Shown in pieces: positions 37,901-49,989 of a stretch of DNA of 60,000 bases. The stretch's first letter is position 1. Each line of letters starts with the position of its first letter. The stretch is taken from NCBI RefSeq assembly GCF_029227915.1, contig NC_079886.1, positions 11,183,501-11,243,500 of the forward strand. Reading direction: 5' to 3'. This DNA comes from Hydractinia symbiolongicarpus (taxonomy: Eukaryota > Cnidaria > Hydrozoa > Anthoathecata > Hydractiniidae). The notes under the pieces are model-generated. The model made no database searches and had not been told where the DNA came from. It was given only the letters and a program-made list of their open reading frames with translations. The position numbers and the translations under genes were made by a program.

Positions 37901-40900
37901 GTTAGCTGAAGATAAAAACACAGCAAATTAGCTTCATCAAATGATCCAAACGACGCTGTAAAGTTGTAAAATATATATCAATAATAATTATGGTGTTGAT
38001 TATATATACAAGAGTGGATTAGCAGTATCAAGGCGCATTTGGCGAAAATATTTCTGTCCACCTTTTACAAATTTGGTAAATTTGAGTTCGGAAGGGAGGG
38101 GGCATTAACATGACATTGGGTACATAAAAAATGTAGCTATGCAGACGTAGTTATCAACTTTAAAATAGATGACGACTGATGGTAGAATTGCATTTGTAAA
38201 CTTTTAACTAAAGAAATTGTTAGAAACACAGTGAACGCAAAAATAAACAATTTCAAATTTGGGAAAAATGGTAAAATGATTGATTGTGAGTCACTGAATG
38301 TGACTGCAAAACTGTTTGGAGCTCTCTTGATGTAGAAACAAAATCCTAGTTTCCAGGTTACTAGATGCCTTGAATTCATTAAATCTAAAAGCTTATACGC
38401 TAACCTGTTTCATTCTCTCGAAAATTAACAGTTTCCACAACAACAAAATCATGCCAATCAATCTGTGCAAATGCAACTACAAAAAAAATATAATATACGT
38501 TGACACAAATATGGGGAATAATATAAGTTGATATAAGAGACAGGAAACGTTGTCTCATTTATTCACGCAAGAATATATATTTAAACAAATCCATTATAAA
38601 GTGCAGTTAGTGTCAGAAGGCTTAGTAAAATCAAAAAAAAAAATTAAAATCTTTGCAATCTAAAATTAATTAGTCAAATGATAAAAAATTACAGAAGAAA
38701 ATAAGTTTTAAGTTGCGACAAATATTTAACATTATGTAGCCACTATTTTATTACATAATTGCAGATATTTTAGAGGACTTTCGCATGCATATAATTTTTC
38801 TAGGTAAGAATTTAAAAATACAATTTGCAAATCTCTTTAAACTTTTGTAAGACTGTCACATAAAAAGAAAGTTCACATAAAAGTTTATGATGTAATAATA
38901 AAAAGAAAATAATGTACTTCTTTCCCTTTCTTTTTCATCCTCAACTTTTCTTTTCTCTCTATCTTGAAATCTTTGCCACTCAACTCGATACTTAACACAA
39001 TCCAATACCTGAATAAATCAATGAAACATATACAATTAGGGTAACATTTAATCAAACTGATTAATTCCTTTCATTCAAACTTCAAACAAATACCAATTAT
39101 TATAAAAGTACTAACTGTTAACATGTATTTATTGTCATATAGAACAAAGAGTAAGGCAATATCACTGACCCCGTAAATATAGCTAAGAAAGTGTTGATTT
39201 GTACAAGAAAGATTGCACATGAGTATTGGATGATATTATTGAGCAAGGAAGCAAGAGAAGCTGTTGGATTCTATCAGAAAGATCATAGACTATCGGAACA
39301 AAAGATTACTGAGCAAGGAAGAATATTAGAAAGTCTTTTAGAAGACGAAAGGTTAGTGGTTTTACTAATTATCACTAACATGGGATAAAACTTTAATAAT
39401 ACAAGAAAAGAAAGTTTACCTTCCATGGTTCCGAAAAATCTTTGCTTAATTTCTTTGTAATATCATCTGGTGGTAGTAAGATCTAAGAAAGAGGGTGGAG
39501 CAGCAAATTTTTTAATATTATTCCAGTTGTTGTTATTACCAAAGCCTATGAATTTTTAGAAATGTAAAGTGTATTTCTTCTTTCTTAAAAAGCAATCATA
39601 AAACACCCATCTTTTAAAGCGTCTATTTTTTTGGCCTGAAATTTCATACTTAGCTAATTAACTTGCATACCCTATTCCTGAAAAATAACCATGAACAAGT
39701 GAAGAAGCTTGTTAAACAGTGTAATACTTGTAAAGATACTCGATTGACAACAATACAAAATACTAGAACATTTTGTGATTTGTGGCAGCTTGATGAAAGT
39801 GAAAACTTCTTAAGGTTAAAGAAACATAAAACTTCAGAAGAGTCCCACAAAACCTGAATATATTTGTGACAAATAAGCTCTTAAGCAATAATCTGAGCCT
39901 TCCTTATCAATTGTCTTCATAAAAAATTATACTTTTGTGTACTGTTCCACTAATCGAGTGAAATATTGAAATAAGCTGTGTTGTGGGCGAAGAAAATCGA
40001 ACTGGTAGTTTCTCTAAAAAATAAGGTAAAGTTGAGAAAAATAAAGACAAATTAAATAAACAAATATAGTATGTGCAAAGATTACCTGTTCTCGTGTCAT
40101 TAAACTTGTAAGAAAATCTTTACCGTTTTTTGCTACAAACTGAGCTGTAAGTTTTACGATGTCTCTGAAAATAAACAACATACCATTAACAACATAACGC
40201 ATAGAAAGTTATAAAATTTGATACTGTTTTTGTTCGAGATTTTTTTTTACAAAGCTGAATACACTTTGTAAGGAGTTGCTACTATGGGTGGTGACCAATT
40301 GAAGGTTCCACTCTCCATCTGTAGACTTGTACATATTTAAAAAATTCACATCAATGCTAGTTGTCTGGTATTATACTATTAACAAAGTATAAGCTTTTTT
40401 ATTTTTATTTTACTTTCTACATTACTTTTCTTTGACTACATTTTAAACTTTATACTTTTATATGCTGGCAAGATTGCTGTTTAACAACTCCTTCAGTCAA
40501 TTATGGTGCAGCAAAATTAAAAGTGGTTTCATTTTTGTTCAGCTGGATTTGGGTTCAAATTTTTTTAAAAATCTGTACACCAAATGTGCCAAAGTTCGGC
40601 AAGTGAAACTTTTCATTTTCTAGAATTACATTTTTATATGTTGATATTTATAAACAACACTCCATGGCGGTTATTTTCAAAAATATATCTCCTATAAAGC
40701 CCTATTATTAAATTAAATTTAACTTTTATAGTTTTAACATTGCTAGGCCATAAATATTTTCCATCATGATTAAGGAAAACAAACAGTAAATCCTCGATTA
40801 AGCACCCTCTTGAGTAAGTGCCACCCTCAAATAAGCGCCACCCTTAAAAAGCGTCCCATTTTTCTATATATTAATACGGAAGTTGTGTCAGTCTGTGACC

Positions 40901-43900
40901 GCCAAAGTGGGTATCGTTATTTTCTTTTGATGTCGACGAAAAACTTATCTCCAATTTCTTAATCTATGTGACGTTACTACGTGACGTCAAAAACACTACT
41001 TTAACGTCAATATCCTATATTAAATTAATGAAGCCATTACAAACTTTTAGGCCAAATAACTTAGAAACGAGGTGATGACGTCAATGGTTTTTCACCGCGT
41101 GGGTAACTGGGGACCACTTGGGACCAATTTGGGTATGTTTCCCAAACCTGAGTCCCTAAATCTGTTTCGGAATAAACGGGTTAGAGACGTCATCAAAAAC
41201 CTTCAAACTCCCATATCTCTGCAACCGTTTGTAAAAAGGTACATGATCCTATACATTTTCTTTATCACCATTTAAAGATCTATACGATGAAGGCATTAGA
41301 TATATAAAACTCTGGAAAAAAATTTTTTGTGCGTTTTTACTGACGTCAGCAAAATTTTTAAACCCTTATATCTTGTTAGGCGTTTGTCTAAAATATATGG
41401 TCCTATAAATTATTTTGATGAGCGCTTTGAGCTCTACACAATAGGGGAAACATGAAAACAAGGTTGGAAATTTTTTTGTTGTTGATGGGTTGCAGACGTC
41501 ATCAAAATTCAAATGATGCTTCTTTTTTTTTATCCTGCCTCAGTGGATTTTTCCACTGGCTTTATCAACTAGTTTTAACTTATATCTGAATGAGCACCAC
41601 CCTCGAATAACTGTGTTGAGTCAGCTCTATGTTAAAATGTGTCTTTATGTTTTGTCTGCCATGTTTGTTCTTTAATTTATATAACTATTGTGTTGTTAAG
41701 TATTTTTTCAGTCCACCTGTTCACTTGAAGTCACTGAGTTGATCACATCTTTTTCAATGTTAGGAAAAAAGTCACAAAATCAATGTCAAGAAAAGTTTTA
41801 AATAATCTTTTAATAATCTTTCAGTTTATTTTTCACTTGGCAAGCTGGTATGCATTATATATGTTTATAAATATTTGTTATATTTCACTTAGTCATTTTT
41901 TGAATTTTCACTACATACATTTTTCTTATATATTGTAGTTTGAACACATCGTTACAAGCATGAAGCATTTTTTAATTATAGGGAATTTCAAAAGAAAAGA
42001 GACTTTTCTTATAGTACACCAAGATATGCCAATTCTTCATATCAACACTATATGGTCAAGTTCGAAACAGCTTACTTGTTGTTTTTTGTTTCCAATTCAT
42101 CATGAAGAATAACAGCAAGCCGAAATTTTTTAGCAACACAAGTTGTTTTTTTGAAAAAGCGCTGCCTGCATAAGCACCACCCTTGATTAAGCCCCACAAT
42201 AAAAGAATCTAATCTTAAATAAGCACTGCAGTGCTTAATCAAGGTTTTATAGTAGTTTAACAATAATATGCAAAAACAACTTTTTTGAAGTCAATCACAA
42301 TGGCAACTTTTAGCTTTTTATAGCTTTCTGATGTATAAGACATCTTCTTCAGTTATAAGAGTTCTGACTTATCATGTTAAATCACCACTTCCCTGATATC
42401 TAAAAGTTTTTATTCATACTTATATTCTATTCTATTTCAATCAGAAAACATGTGGTAATAAAGTCAAGACTAAGTCAAGATTAATTTATTATTTTCAACT
42501 GAAAACTACAAAAGTCTAATTATATTATGTAAATCTACAGTCCTTTATCTTTTTCTTATCTCATTATTTTACAAAATTTATTGAAATTCAATCATTATAA
42601 GTTCACTTACAAGTCAATGGCAGAGATAGTAGGTGGGTCTGCCATGTATTCATACACAGGAGGAGGATCTTTAGGTATTATTGTTTCAACAATTTGAGCA
42701 GATTGCTTCAACTGTAAAATAGAAAAAAATTTTAAGAATGAACAAAAGTCATAAAATTACAAAAAACAATATTGTAAATAGTTTACTTTTGTTTGCTGTT
42801 GTGCTGGTTTGACAGCTTCCTTTTCTTGTGGAGCTACAATAAACATTAAAAAAATGAAAATAAAATGTTGTACAAAATCATGAATTAAAAGAAAAAATAT
42901 TTTGAAAAATAGAACTAAATGTTTTATTAGCCATTTGTAATTGTATATAGCACATTACAATAATATTTAATTGACAGAACAAGTTATATAAAGGTTATAT
43001 AATACATGCCTGGTTCCTCCTGATCATTTTCTCTGAAATCCTTTAATTTGTACTCATAATATGCATGGTATGGATCGTTGGGATTCAAGAAATTAAATTT
43101 GACGTTATCGGCTTCATTAGCACGAATTCTGTCCTCAAATTCCGGACCTAAAAAAGAAGAAACAATCTTTTGAAAAGGAGTCGTGCTACATGGCCATAAG
43201 TAGGGTAATAGAACTATGATTTTTAGTCCACTCCATACAATTTATTCTTTGACTAAGCATCAAATACTTTGTTTAATTGATTGTTGTTCTATCATCAAGC
43301 CAGCCTTAGGTATAACAATGCACCCTGATACTGTTTGTTTAACTCCTTAAGTGCTACCCTTCCTGTTGCTGTGTTTCTACTGCATGGCAAATTGTGATAT
43401 CTGGAGTAGCTAAAAAACTACAGTACTGGAAAAAGGTTGTGTAACATCGCGCTTTGCATATCGCGACGGTATTCTCGATCCGTGATAGATGTTTTTTTAC
43501 TTTCAAATTGTATCGAGAGGGCTTCGCATCGCATCCGTCTCGATGTCATTCTCGAAGCTATCGAGGCCATTAACACTTTTTCATAAAAGAACTATTTTAA
43601 AAATAAGAGTGTATTCAACAATGATCGCGGAGGTTTAAATATAATTATACTTCCTTTGTGTTATATTTTTTAACTTGTGCATGAAAATCTAGGGTATAAA
43701 GCTAGCGTTAATCTTTCTTTTTTAGATCACATTTTAAAAGCTTAAGAACGAAATGCGGCGATAGAAATGCTTTTTTTGATCGAAGTTAAAAAGTTTATAA
43801 ACGAAATGCGACGATAGAAATGTTTTTTTAGATCTCATTTTAAAAGCTTAAGAACGAAATGCGGCGATAGAAATGCTTTTTTAGATGGAAGTTAAAAAGT

Positions 43901-45743
43901 TTATAAACGAAATGCGGCAGTAGAAATGTTTTTTAGATCGAATTTTAAAGTTTAAGAACGAAAAGCGACAATAGAAATGTTTTTTTAGATCGAATTTTAA
44001 AAGCTTAAGAACGAAATGCGGCGATAGAAATGCTTTTTTTTGATCACATTTTAAAAGTTTAAGAAGAAAAAGCAGCAATAGAAATGCTTTTTTAGATCGA
44101 AGTTAAAAAGTTTAAAAATGAAATGCGGCGATAGAAATGCTTTTTTAGATCGAAGTTGAAAAGTTTAAAAACGAAATGCGGCGATAGAAATGCTTTTTTA
44201 GGTCGAAGTTAAAAAGTTTATAAACGAAATGCGGTGGTAGAAATGTTTTTTAGATCGAATTTTAAAGTTTAAGAACGAAAAGCGACAATAGAAATGTTTT
44301 TTTAGATCGAATTTTAAAAGCTTAAGAACGAAATGCGGCGATAGAAATGCTTTTTTTGATCGAAGTTAAAAAGTTTACAAACGAAATGCGATGATAGAAA
44401 TGTTTTTTTTAGATCACATTTTAAAAGTTTAAGAAGAAAAAGCAGCAATAGAAATGCTTTTTTAGGTCGAAGTTAAAAAGTTTATAAACGAAATGCGGCG
44501 ATAGAAATGTTTTTTTAGAAAAGTTTAAGAAGAAAAAGCGGCAATAGAAATGCTGTTTTAGATCGCGTTTTAAAAGATTAAGAACAAAGAACAGCGATAG
44601 AAAAGCTTCGATAGATCGCATTTTAAAAGATCGCATTTTAAGTTTAAGAACAAAAAGCGGCGACAAAAAAAGCTTCGTTAGAAATCGCATTTTCAAAGTT
44701 TAAGAAAAAAAGTATCGTTAGAAAAAAAATACGTTAAAAAAGTAATGCGCTAGAATTACTTTAATAAATACGAAAGTTAAACATTTTCTTATAATATACA
44801 CCTATTTAAAATAAAAAAAGATAAAGCCGAGATGTGTTTGAAATAAAAAACTTTCTCTCTATTCTCATTAAAAAAACTTTCTCTTTATTCTCATTATCAC
44901 CCAAATCCGTCTTGATGTATTGCGAATACATCGAGACGGATTTTGTCACGATACTCGATTCTCGATAGATCACGACAATTCATTCTAATTGTTTCTTATT
45001 ATTATAAACGCTGTACATCGCATATCGCGGGAGTCCACGCACGTTGTGCGCTTGATATGTTAAACAACCTTTTTCCAGTACTGTACAAGCCCCTCAGTTG
45101 CGTAATATAGCATCAAAGTAGGGGTTAACAAAAAATATCTAAAGACTTACCATTTCTGGCAACGAACAAAGCTGTTCTATCAACAATATCTGTTAAAAAA
45201 ACATGCTAAGGAAACATAAACTACACTGGATTCAAAGAAACATACACACATGTAAAGGAAAAATATCATTGAACAAATAAATAACAAATGTTTGTTATAT
45301 CAACGTACCCTTGTTTACATAACTTTCTTAATGACCCAACCTTAGTTGTACCCTGTATGTATACCTCAATTGAAAAATTACCTAAGAAATCTAAGCAAGG
45401 AAATCAAAATTAAATGTAGAAACAAACCTGGAGAATAAATGTTTTTTAGTTTTACGCTTTAGACATGAATTGTTAATAGGGAAAATGTGGATTTATCACT
45501 GTGTTAGATAGGCAATATTTAAAACTAGATTAAAGTGCAGGCAATCTATGTTTTAGTTAATATATCGCACTGAGAAGGATACTTCTTACTTCAGGGGGTG
45601 GATAAATAATACCAATAGTTGGTTTTGAATATAACTCGCCATCTTCGGATGAGCGTTCATAGATTTTTCCATCTTTTTCCACTTCTGTCTTCCCACTATT
45701 GTCATCTACCTCAATAGCAACAGGTGGCATTTTCTATTATGAA
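32811..45743 (-). CDS. SF3A1: Splicing factor 3A subunit 1 (SAP114), 17 coding exons
   Basis: Subunit of SF3a in the U2 snRNP, needed for branch-site recognition (family knowledge). Coding exons: 45583-45730 (spliced exon reaches 45743), 45151-45189, 43010-43147, 42787-42833, 42611-42711, 40086-40164, 39933-40013, 39420-39482, 38918-39008, 38405-38476, 37829-37905, 36662-36799, 35776-36076, 34739-34976, 33750-34428, 33260-33331, 32811-32912. Every junction is phase-consistent and gives about 821 residues. Order seen: YPPPEV, SURP1, SURP2, PRP21-type charged helix, acidic region, KNYDPKAS, SLKQLAERRSDIFGV, Pro/Met-rich linker, basic ATKKARVE, and a C-terminal ubiquitin-like domain ending KERGGRKK. 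The intron after exon 3 appears to be GC-AG. Confidence 0.95.
33381..33396. promoter_or_regulatory. 16-bp perfect palindrome with CRE core in SF3A1 intron 15
   Basis: GTGCTGACGTCAGCAC is perfectly self-complementary and centred on TGACGTCA. Extended flanks of this kind favour ATF/CREB or bZIP dimers, but intronic position and lack of data keep this tentative. Confidence 0.4.
35776..39482 (-). CDS. SF3A1: SF3A1 exons 8-13, PRP21-like and acidic region
   Basis: Exon 9 encodes VLDCVKYRVEWQRFQDRE and a strongly charged helix; exon 10 has DWHDFVVVETVNF; exon 11 LGARLLAQERFEKMK. Exon 12 is a run of Glu/Asp. Exon 13 continues it, then gives a Pro-rich stretch, KNYDPKASK, ISPLTGEKVP and LLDPRW. All are recognisable against vertebrate SF3A1. 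Confidence 0.94.
37138..37441. repeat. Six-copy minisatellite with two unit lengths, SF3A1 intron 11
   Basis: Six units built on TTAATGTAAGAAAGGTTGTC and TACTGGTTGCAAATCTATTT. Units are about 47 or 55 bases, the longer class carrying an extra TTATATAAA-like insert near its end. Noncoding. Confidence 0.85.
39933..45189 (-). CDS. SF3A1: SF3A1 exons 2-7, tandem SURP domains
   Basis: Exons 2-3 encode SURP1 (IVDRTALFVARNG, then NVKFNFLNPNDPYHAYY). Exon 4 is a Gln/Lys linker. Exon 5 has IIPKEPPP. Exons 6-7 encode SURP2 (DIVKLTAQFVAKNGKDFL, then NYQFDFLRPQHSLFQYF). In vertebrates SURP2 binds SF3A3. Intron 2 is expanded by a 1.66-kb transposon with an internal minisatellite, and intron 5 by a 1.47-kb one. 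Confidence 0.94.
40782..42256. mobile_element. 1.47-kb inverted-repeat transposon in SF3A1 intron 5
   Basis: Left end ACAGTAAATCCTCGATTAAG and, inverted at the right end, ACTATAAAACCTTGATTAAG. Both are followed inward by repeats of AAGCRCCACCCT. This sub-terminal pattern resembles pogo/Tigger-type elements. No transposase is present; inside are several TGACGTCA motifs and a second copy of the 5.4-kb hairpin, so it is composite. Exact tips are uncertain. Confidence 0.55.
43421..45083. mobile_element. 1.66-kb inverted-repeat transposon in SF3A1 intron 2
   Basis: Ends CAGTACTGGAAAAAGGTTG and its inverted copy, flanked by TA on both sides (43419-43420 and 45084-45085), as for Tc1/mariner/pogo insertions. 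Subterminal sequence is also inverted-repetitive (CGATATGC, TCTCGAT and CGAGACGGAT motifs). No transposase: the interior is about 1 kb of tandem repeats. Confidence 0.8.
43735..44710. repeat. About 18 copies of a roughly 54-bp unit inside the intron-2 transposon
   Basis: The unit contains AACGAAATGCGGCGATAGAA, then ATGCTTTTTTAGATCGAAG and TTAAAAAGTTTATA. Copies diverge more than in the 25-bp array at 14 kb. The period is near 54, so the minus strand stays open through several units (FLSPHFVLKLLKFDLKK-like); these frames are artefacts. Confidence 0.85.
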
Positions 45744-48420
45744 CTAAAATTTTAACAGCATGTATAACTACAGGTTACAGTTTAAACGGTGGTATTGAAA
45801 TTTAAGCTGTTAAAGCTTTAAAAATTCAAAATCTTAGTACACATCATTATTTATAGGTGTACAAGCGTGTAATTTTTATTTCTGTGCATCAGCCTTCTAA
45901 GCACACGCGTGTACACCATTCATGCACCTCAATATTAATTGTAATATAACGAACATAGGAATACATGAATTAAATTTCAAATTAAGAATCGTCCCTTGGT
46001 AAACATAAAATATATACATGTGCCATATTTAATTCTTGTCACAACCATTGTTTGTGCTTGAGCAAGAGCAGGAGAAGGTACAGAATCATGAATAAAATAG
46101 AAAGCAGATGTAACCATTGAACTTTGTAAAAGGTCCATTACATGTAGCAAAATTTAGAATGACAAATAATGTATAAGCAGTCTTTTTCAGGAGGGGCGTA
46201 CGATCGCACGCGCATGCCTTGGCACACGCCTAAATCGTTTTAAAAAACGATTTAGGGATGTGCCAAAAAAAAATAAAATATAAATATTGAGTTCTCAAAA
46301 TCAACCTATAAAATCCATTTTGTAGTGGAGATGGCAGCCCTCAAAATAATTTTTGGAGACTTGTCAGACAAAACGTTTGATAGATTTCCGTATTGGTCGG
46401 ACACTTTTAGATTTCAGAATTTATTGAATAGTCCTGGTCCTTTTAATCCATGAGCAAGCCTATGCATAGCCAACCTGACCATCCTAGCTAATTCACAGAC
46501 TCCTGACTTAGTTAAAAGAACTACGTAGACATAAATCTCTTTTGCCTGGCTCCTTCGTTGTTGGTAACCAGCTCTTGTACCAAGAAATGCAGTTCTTAAC
46601 AAATGCGGAGGTGAACGCCAACGGAGCACGGATAAAGCAAGTCTGCAAAACTGCACTTACAGGCGGAATAGACATTTTATCATGGATTTAATTGTAGATA
46701 ATTTCTTTATTTGACAAAACAATTGGAAACCATAGCAGGTCCGAATTTAATAGATTTTTTCTTTATGCCTGTGAAAACGAAACTCACGTGCGGTATAATT
46801 TTTTTTCTGTGAAGATTTTGTTAAGGTGTAGCTGAACTTTCTGAACGAATTTTTAAGTTTTATTTAAGCCACATGGATAATGATTTTTTTTAATTTGAAA
46901 ACAAAGCATATTTTTGCCTATTTGCTTGTGATGACCTGAAAAATAAACAGTAAATACAAAAATGACAGTATAGTCATACATACTACAGTACAGTCCAGAT
47001 GTAAGCGTACGCGTACGCTCAACTTGCAAAAATAATTGCTTTCATTAAAAAAAACAATAGGATAGCGAGTTCCTTTCAAATTGCGCGAAAATAATTGCTT
47101 CGTGTTAAAAACAAAAGCATAGCAAGAAACATTGTTTAAAAACAATACTCTGCGCGTGAAAAAATTAAACGCGAAGGCCATTGAATTTTTATTTTTTTTT
47201 AACAACGAAACTAATTATAGTAATGCGATTTTAATCTGATATATTTAAAAAACACAAGCTCTTTTAAAAAACAACAAATCCAATGATCTAAATATTTTAA
47301 AAAAACTAATGCTACTTTTAAAACTTTTAGTAATATTTCTTTATCGTCGAAATATATTTTTTAACATGCGAAACTTTTAAAAGTTCTTTTTATAAAAAGC
47401 AATGTTTAGCAACGCAAACGGAAAACGTAACAAACAATGCGGACGATAGTTGGAAGAAGGTGCTTAAAGATAAAGGAGTTAATAAAGTTTATATATAAGG
47501 TATTTATCAAGTATATCTTATTTTAAACTATTAAAAACAGTTCTTTTAAGAACTTCGCTACCACATAGTAAGTTTATTTTAATTTTTATAGTTTTTTGAA
47601 TCATTAGTGTCTGTTTTTCTTTTCTTTTCCGGGCATTGTTCGGGTCTCTTCGGGGTTTTTCGGGCAAATACCTGATTTTTTTAAAAAACCCTGAACTCGC
47701 CCGAAAACGCCCTGCATTTTTTTACGGCGTATGGGGCTTATCAGCACCCTCGTATAGACACCCATAAAAACGCAAATTCTGGTAAAACTGAAACTTATCT
47801 ATATCCTGTAAAAAATCTAAAACATAGTCTTTTGTCAAGCTCCTGACTTAAACTCTCTTCAGTAAAACAAGATCCTACTACTAGTTGATAGTATATATTT
47901 TTGGTAGCTAGACTAGGTATCCTATATAGCTATATAGCTAGCTATATCTTTTTCGATAGCTAGGTAGCTATACTCTACAATTTTGGTCAAAACTTGTTGT
48001 GAAAAGACAGCTAATGTTGAAGTTCATTTCTATATTAGATTCACACATTGTCAATGTTCAGAGTGCACCAAAAGGGTGGACTCTTACAACTTGACTGGGG
48101 AGCAGACTTATACAACCTAGGATCTTTAGGCTATTTGGTTAAGTCCAAACTTTTAATATGTGCTAATTGTTGCTGACGTCAGCATGGCCATTTTTCACGA
48201 ATTTTAGAGCCTTTGTTAGCCCAACAAGGATTATTTGTTTCAGTGTGTAGGCGTAGTGAATGTGACTAGCTAGCAACTTTTCAACACCGTCTGCTCTTAT
48301 GCGCGCCTGGCCTACCCGTCCCCGTGTGCAAAAGTAGCGACTTTGCAGCCTGCCAGCTGCAGCGCATTGACTGTTTGACACTTTTGTCCATATTTTCCAA
48401 AATCTTAGAATGAGTTTCTT
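45744..48420. other. Probable 5' intron of SF3A1
   Basis: No supported gene. An 80-codon minus frame (46414-46656) and a 95-codon one (46918-47205) have no recognised domain. A 48-bp near-palindrome lies at 46219. Confidence 0.4.
46219..46266. repeat. 48-bp near-perfect palindrome
   Basis: Two 23-base arms (CCTAAATCGTTTT core, outer TTGGCACA) pair around a 2-base centre with only two adjacent mismatched positions. It could be a fold-back element or a structured RNA. Confidence 0.7.
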
Positions 48421-48422
48421 AC

Positions 48423-48525
48423 CTTACTATTACGACTTCCAAGTAGTAAAAAAAAAACGCGTGTCTCCTAGCTAGAAAAAAAAAGAAAGCGCGACGAACA
48501 GTGAAACCGCCATTTTATTTTTCAC
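48423..48525 (-). promoter_or_regulatory. Probable SF3A1 5' untranslated exon and promoter
   Basis: On the minus strand a strong donor (AGTAAG then GTAAGA) lies at 48421-48423. It would pair with the TTTTAG acceptor that begins coding exon 1 at 45743, implying a 2.7-kb 5' intron. About 85 bases upstream is AAAATGGCGG, a YY1-like motif common at the start sites of housekeeping genes. No transcript data were available, so the boundaries are inferred. Confidence 0.45.
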
Positions 48526-48883
48526 ACGGATCAAGAAGACGGTTAACGATGAGAGCGTGGGTGCAGGGGTTTTTTTCTCCGGGTTTTTTCTCCGGGACGG
48601 AAAAACCTGTAACCGTTTTTTCTTCCCCTAAACCTCCCTTACCTATTATTATATAGTACTAATATGTTTTAAATCACTTGACTAACACACACCACTCCTT
48701 TCCGTATATTTAAAGATGTTTTTAGTCTACTTTCCGTACTCTATAAGACGTTAAAGAAAGCAACACCGCATAACAAGTTTCCGTTTCCTGATAGTAAAAA
48801 ACTAAGAAGCCCTGAAGGAGGGGAAGGCGAGATTATAAGGGGGCGTTAGACTTCTGTACACCTGAGACCTGCCTTTCAACATT

Positions 48884-48982
48884 AACCTCGTTCCAAGGGC
48901 AATTTGCCTTGTTGATGATGAAACTCTCCGCAATAAGGACTCGGGGGGGGGGGGGGGGCACAAGAGCCCTGGGACGAGGTTG
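48884..48982. mobile_element. Related AACCTCG-type MITE copy
   Basis: AACCTCGTTCCAAGGGC at the left and GCCCTGGGACGAGGTT at the right form an inverted repeat like that of the 26306 element. The interior has a run of about 17 G. No target duplication is preserved. Confidence 0.55.
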
Positions 48983-49435
48983 TTTTTTGATTTCCGTCGC
49001 CGCTACGCGGGGCGGAATCTTTAAAATCGCCTGATGGAAGATAGATACAGTAGAGTCTCCATGACTCGAACCTCTATTACTCGAACGTCTCCTTAACTCG
49101 AACCAATTCGTTGGCACCGTAAAAATTTCCTAGTAAACTCTTATAAAAAAACCTCTACTACTCGAACCTCCAACTCGAATGTTCCCTTAAGTCGAACAGA
49201 TTATTTTTTCCCTTGAAGGTTTTTGACTCCATAACTCGAATTGTGTGGCATTTTAAAAAAAAATGATAAGTTTTCCTGATCATTTATAACTCTTTATCAT
49301 TTTCATATTTTAATGTTTACGTGTGTGGTGGGCCTTATATTGTTCGAATGCATGATTCGAATGTTTTGTTTGTGTTTCGAGCGACAACGCTTTCTCAACC
49401 AATTTTCAAAAACAGAATTTCATAGCAATCTGACA

Positions 49436-49806
49436 ATGGCGTCTGTGGCAGGGTCAAAAAGAAGTAGAGCCGATAACAAGTCCTGTAAAATAAAATACAG
49501 TGCCCACAAAGAGCTTGAAAAAGGAACTGCTCCAAAAGATGTTGCAAAAGCTTTCAATATTCCTTCAAGCACATTGTCGACGTGGAAAAAAAATAAGGAA
49601 AAAATCTTCTTTAAACAGTTTAACAAAGGGTTAATCTCTAAGAGATCAAAACCTGAAAATTTTGAAGATGTCAACAAGGCTTTTCATAAGTGGCTACTTG
49701 TGATGAGAAGCGAAAGTATTCCGATAAGTGGAGTGATTCTGAAGAAGAAAGCTCTTGAGTTCGCAGAAGAACTGGGTGTTGAGTCGTTTCAAGCTTCACA
49801 AGGGTG
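49436..49806 (+). pseudogene. pogo/Tigger-like transposase, N-terminal DNA-binding part
   Basis: From the ATG at 49436 the frame gives a basic start (GSKRSRADNK), a psq/CENP-B-type helix-turn-helix (KDVAKAFNIPSSTLSTWKKN) and the start of the second CENP-B-like helix-turn-helix (KKKALEFAEELGVESFQASQ). It is cut at the insert. The frame resumes with WLAKWKTR right after the insert (53914 on). The upstream in-frame ATG at 49313 is less likely as start. Confidence 0.8.
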
Positions 49807-49989
49807 AAGAGATATGAAAATGTTCGTTCTGGTGAAATCGCGCACGCATATCATACAGCAAATGATTAAAATGCTCTAGAAATGATGTCACGCTTCGTTG
49901 CATAATATAGGGACTTTCCCCTACTCGCTGACCGCACCAGAAAAATGCTGGTTGGAGTCTAAATATATAATAAAGAAATAAATATAACC

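Noticed and set aside
43881-44696. Minus frames with repeated FLSPHFVLKLLKFDLKK-like segments
   Set aside because: They follow from the repeat period being close to a multiple of three; units vary in length and carry stops elsewhere.
46414-46656. 80-codon minus frame upstream of SF3A1
   Set aside because: No recognisable domain and it falls in the inferred 5' intron.
49912-49921. GGGACTTTCC, an NF-kB consensus
   Set aside because: It lies at the inner edge of the Polinton-like inverted repeat and the other end has a changed version, so repeat structure explains it.
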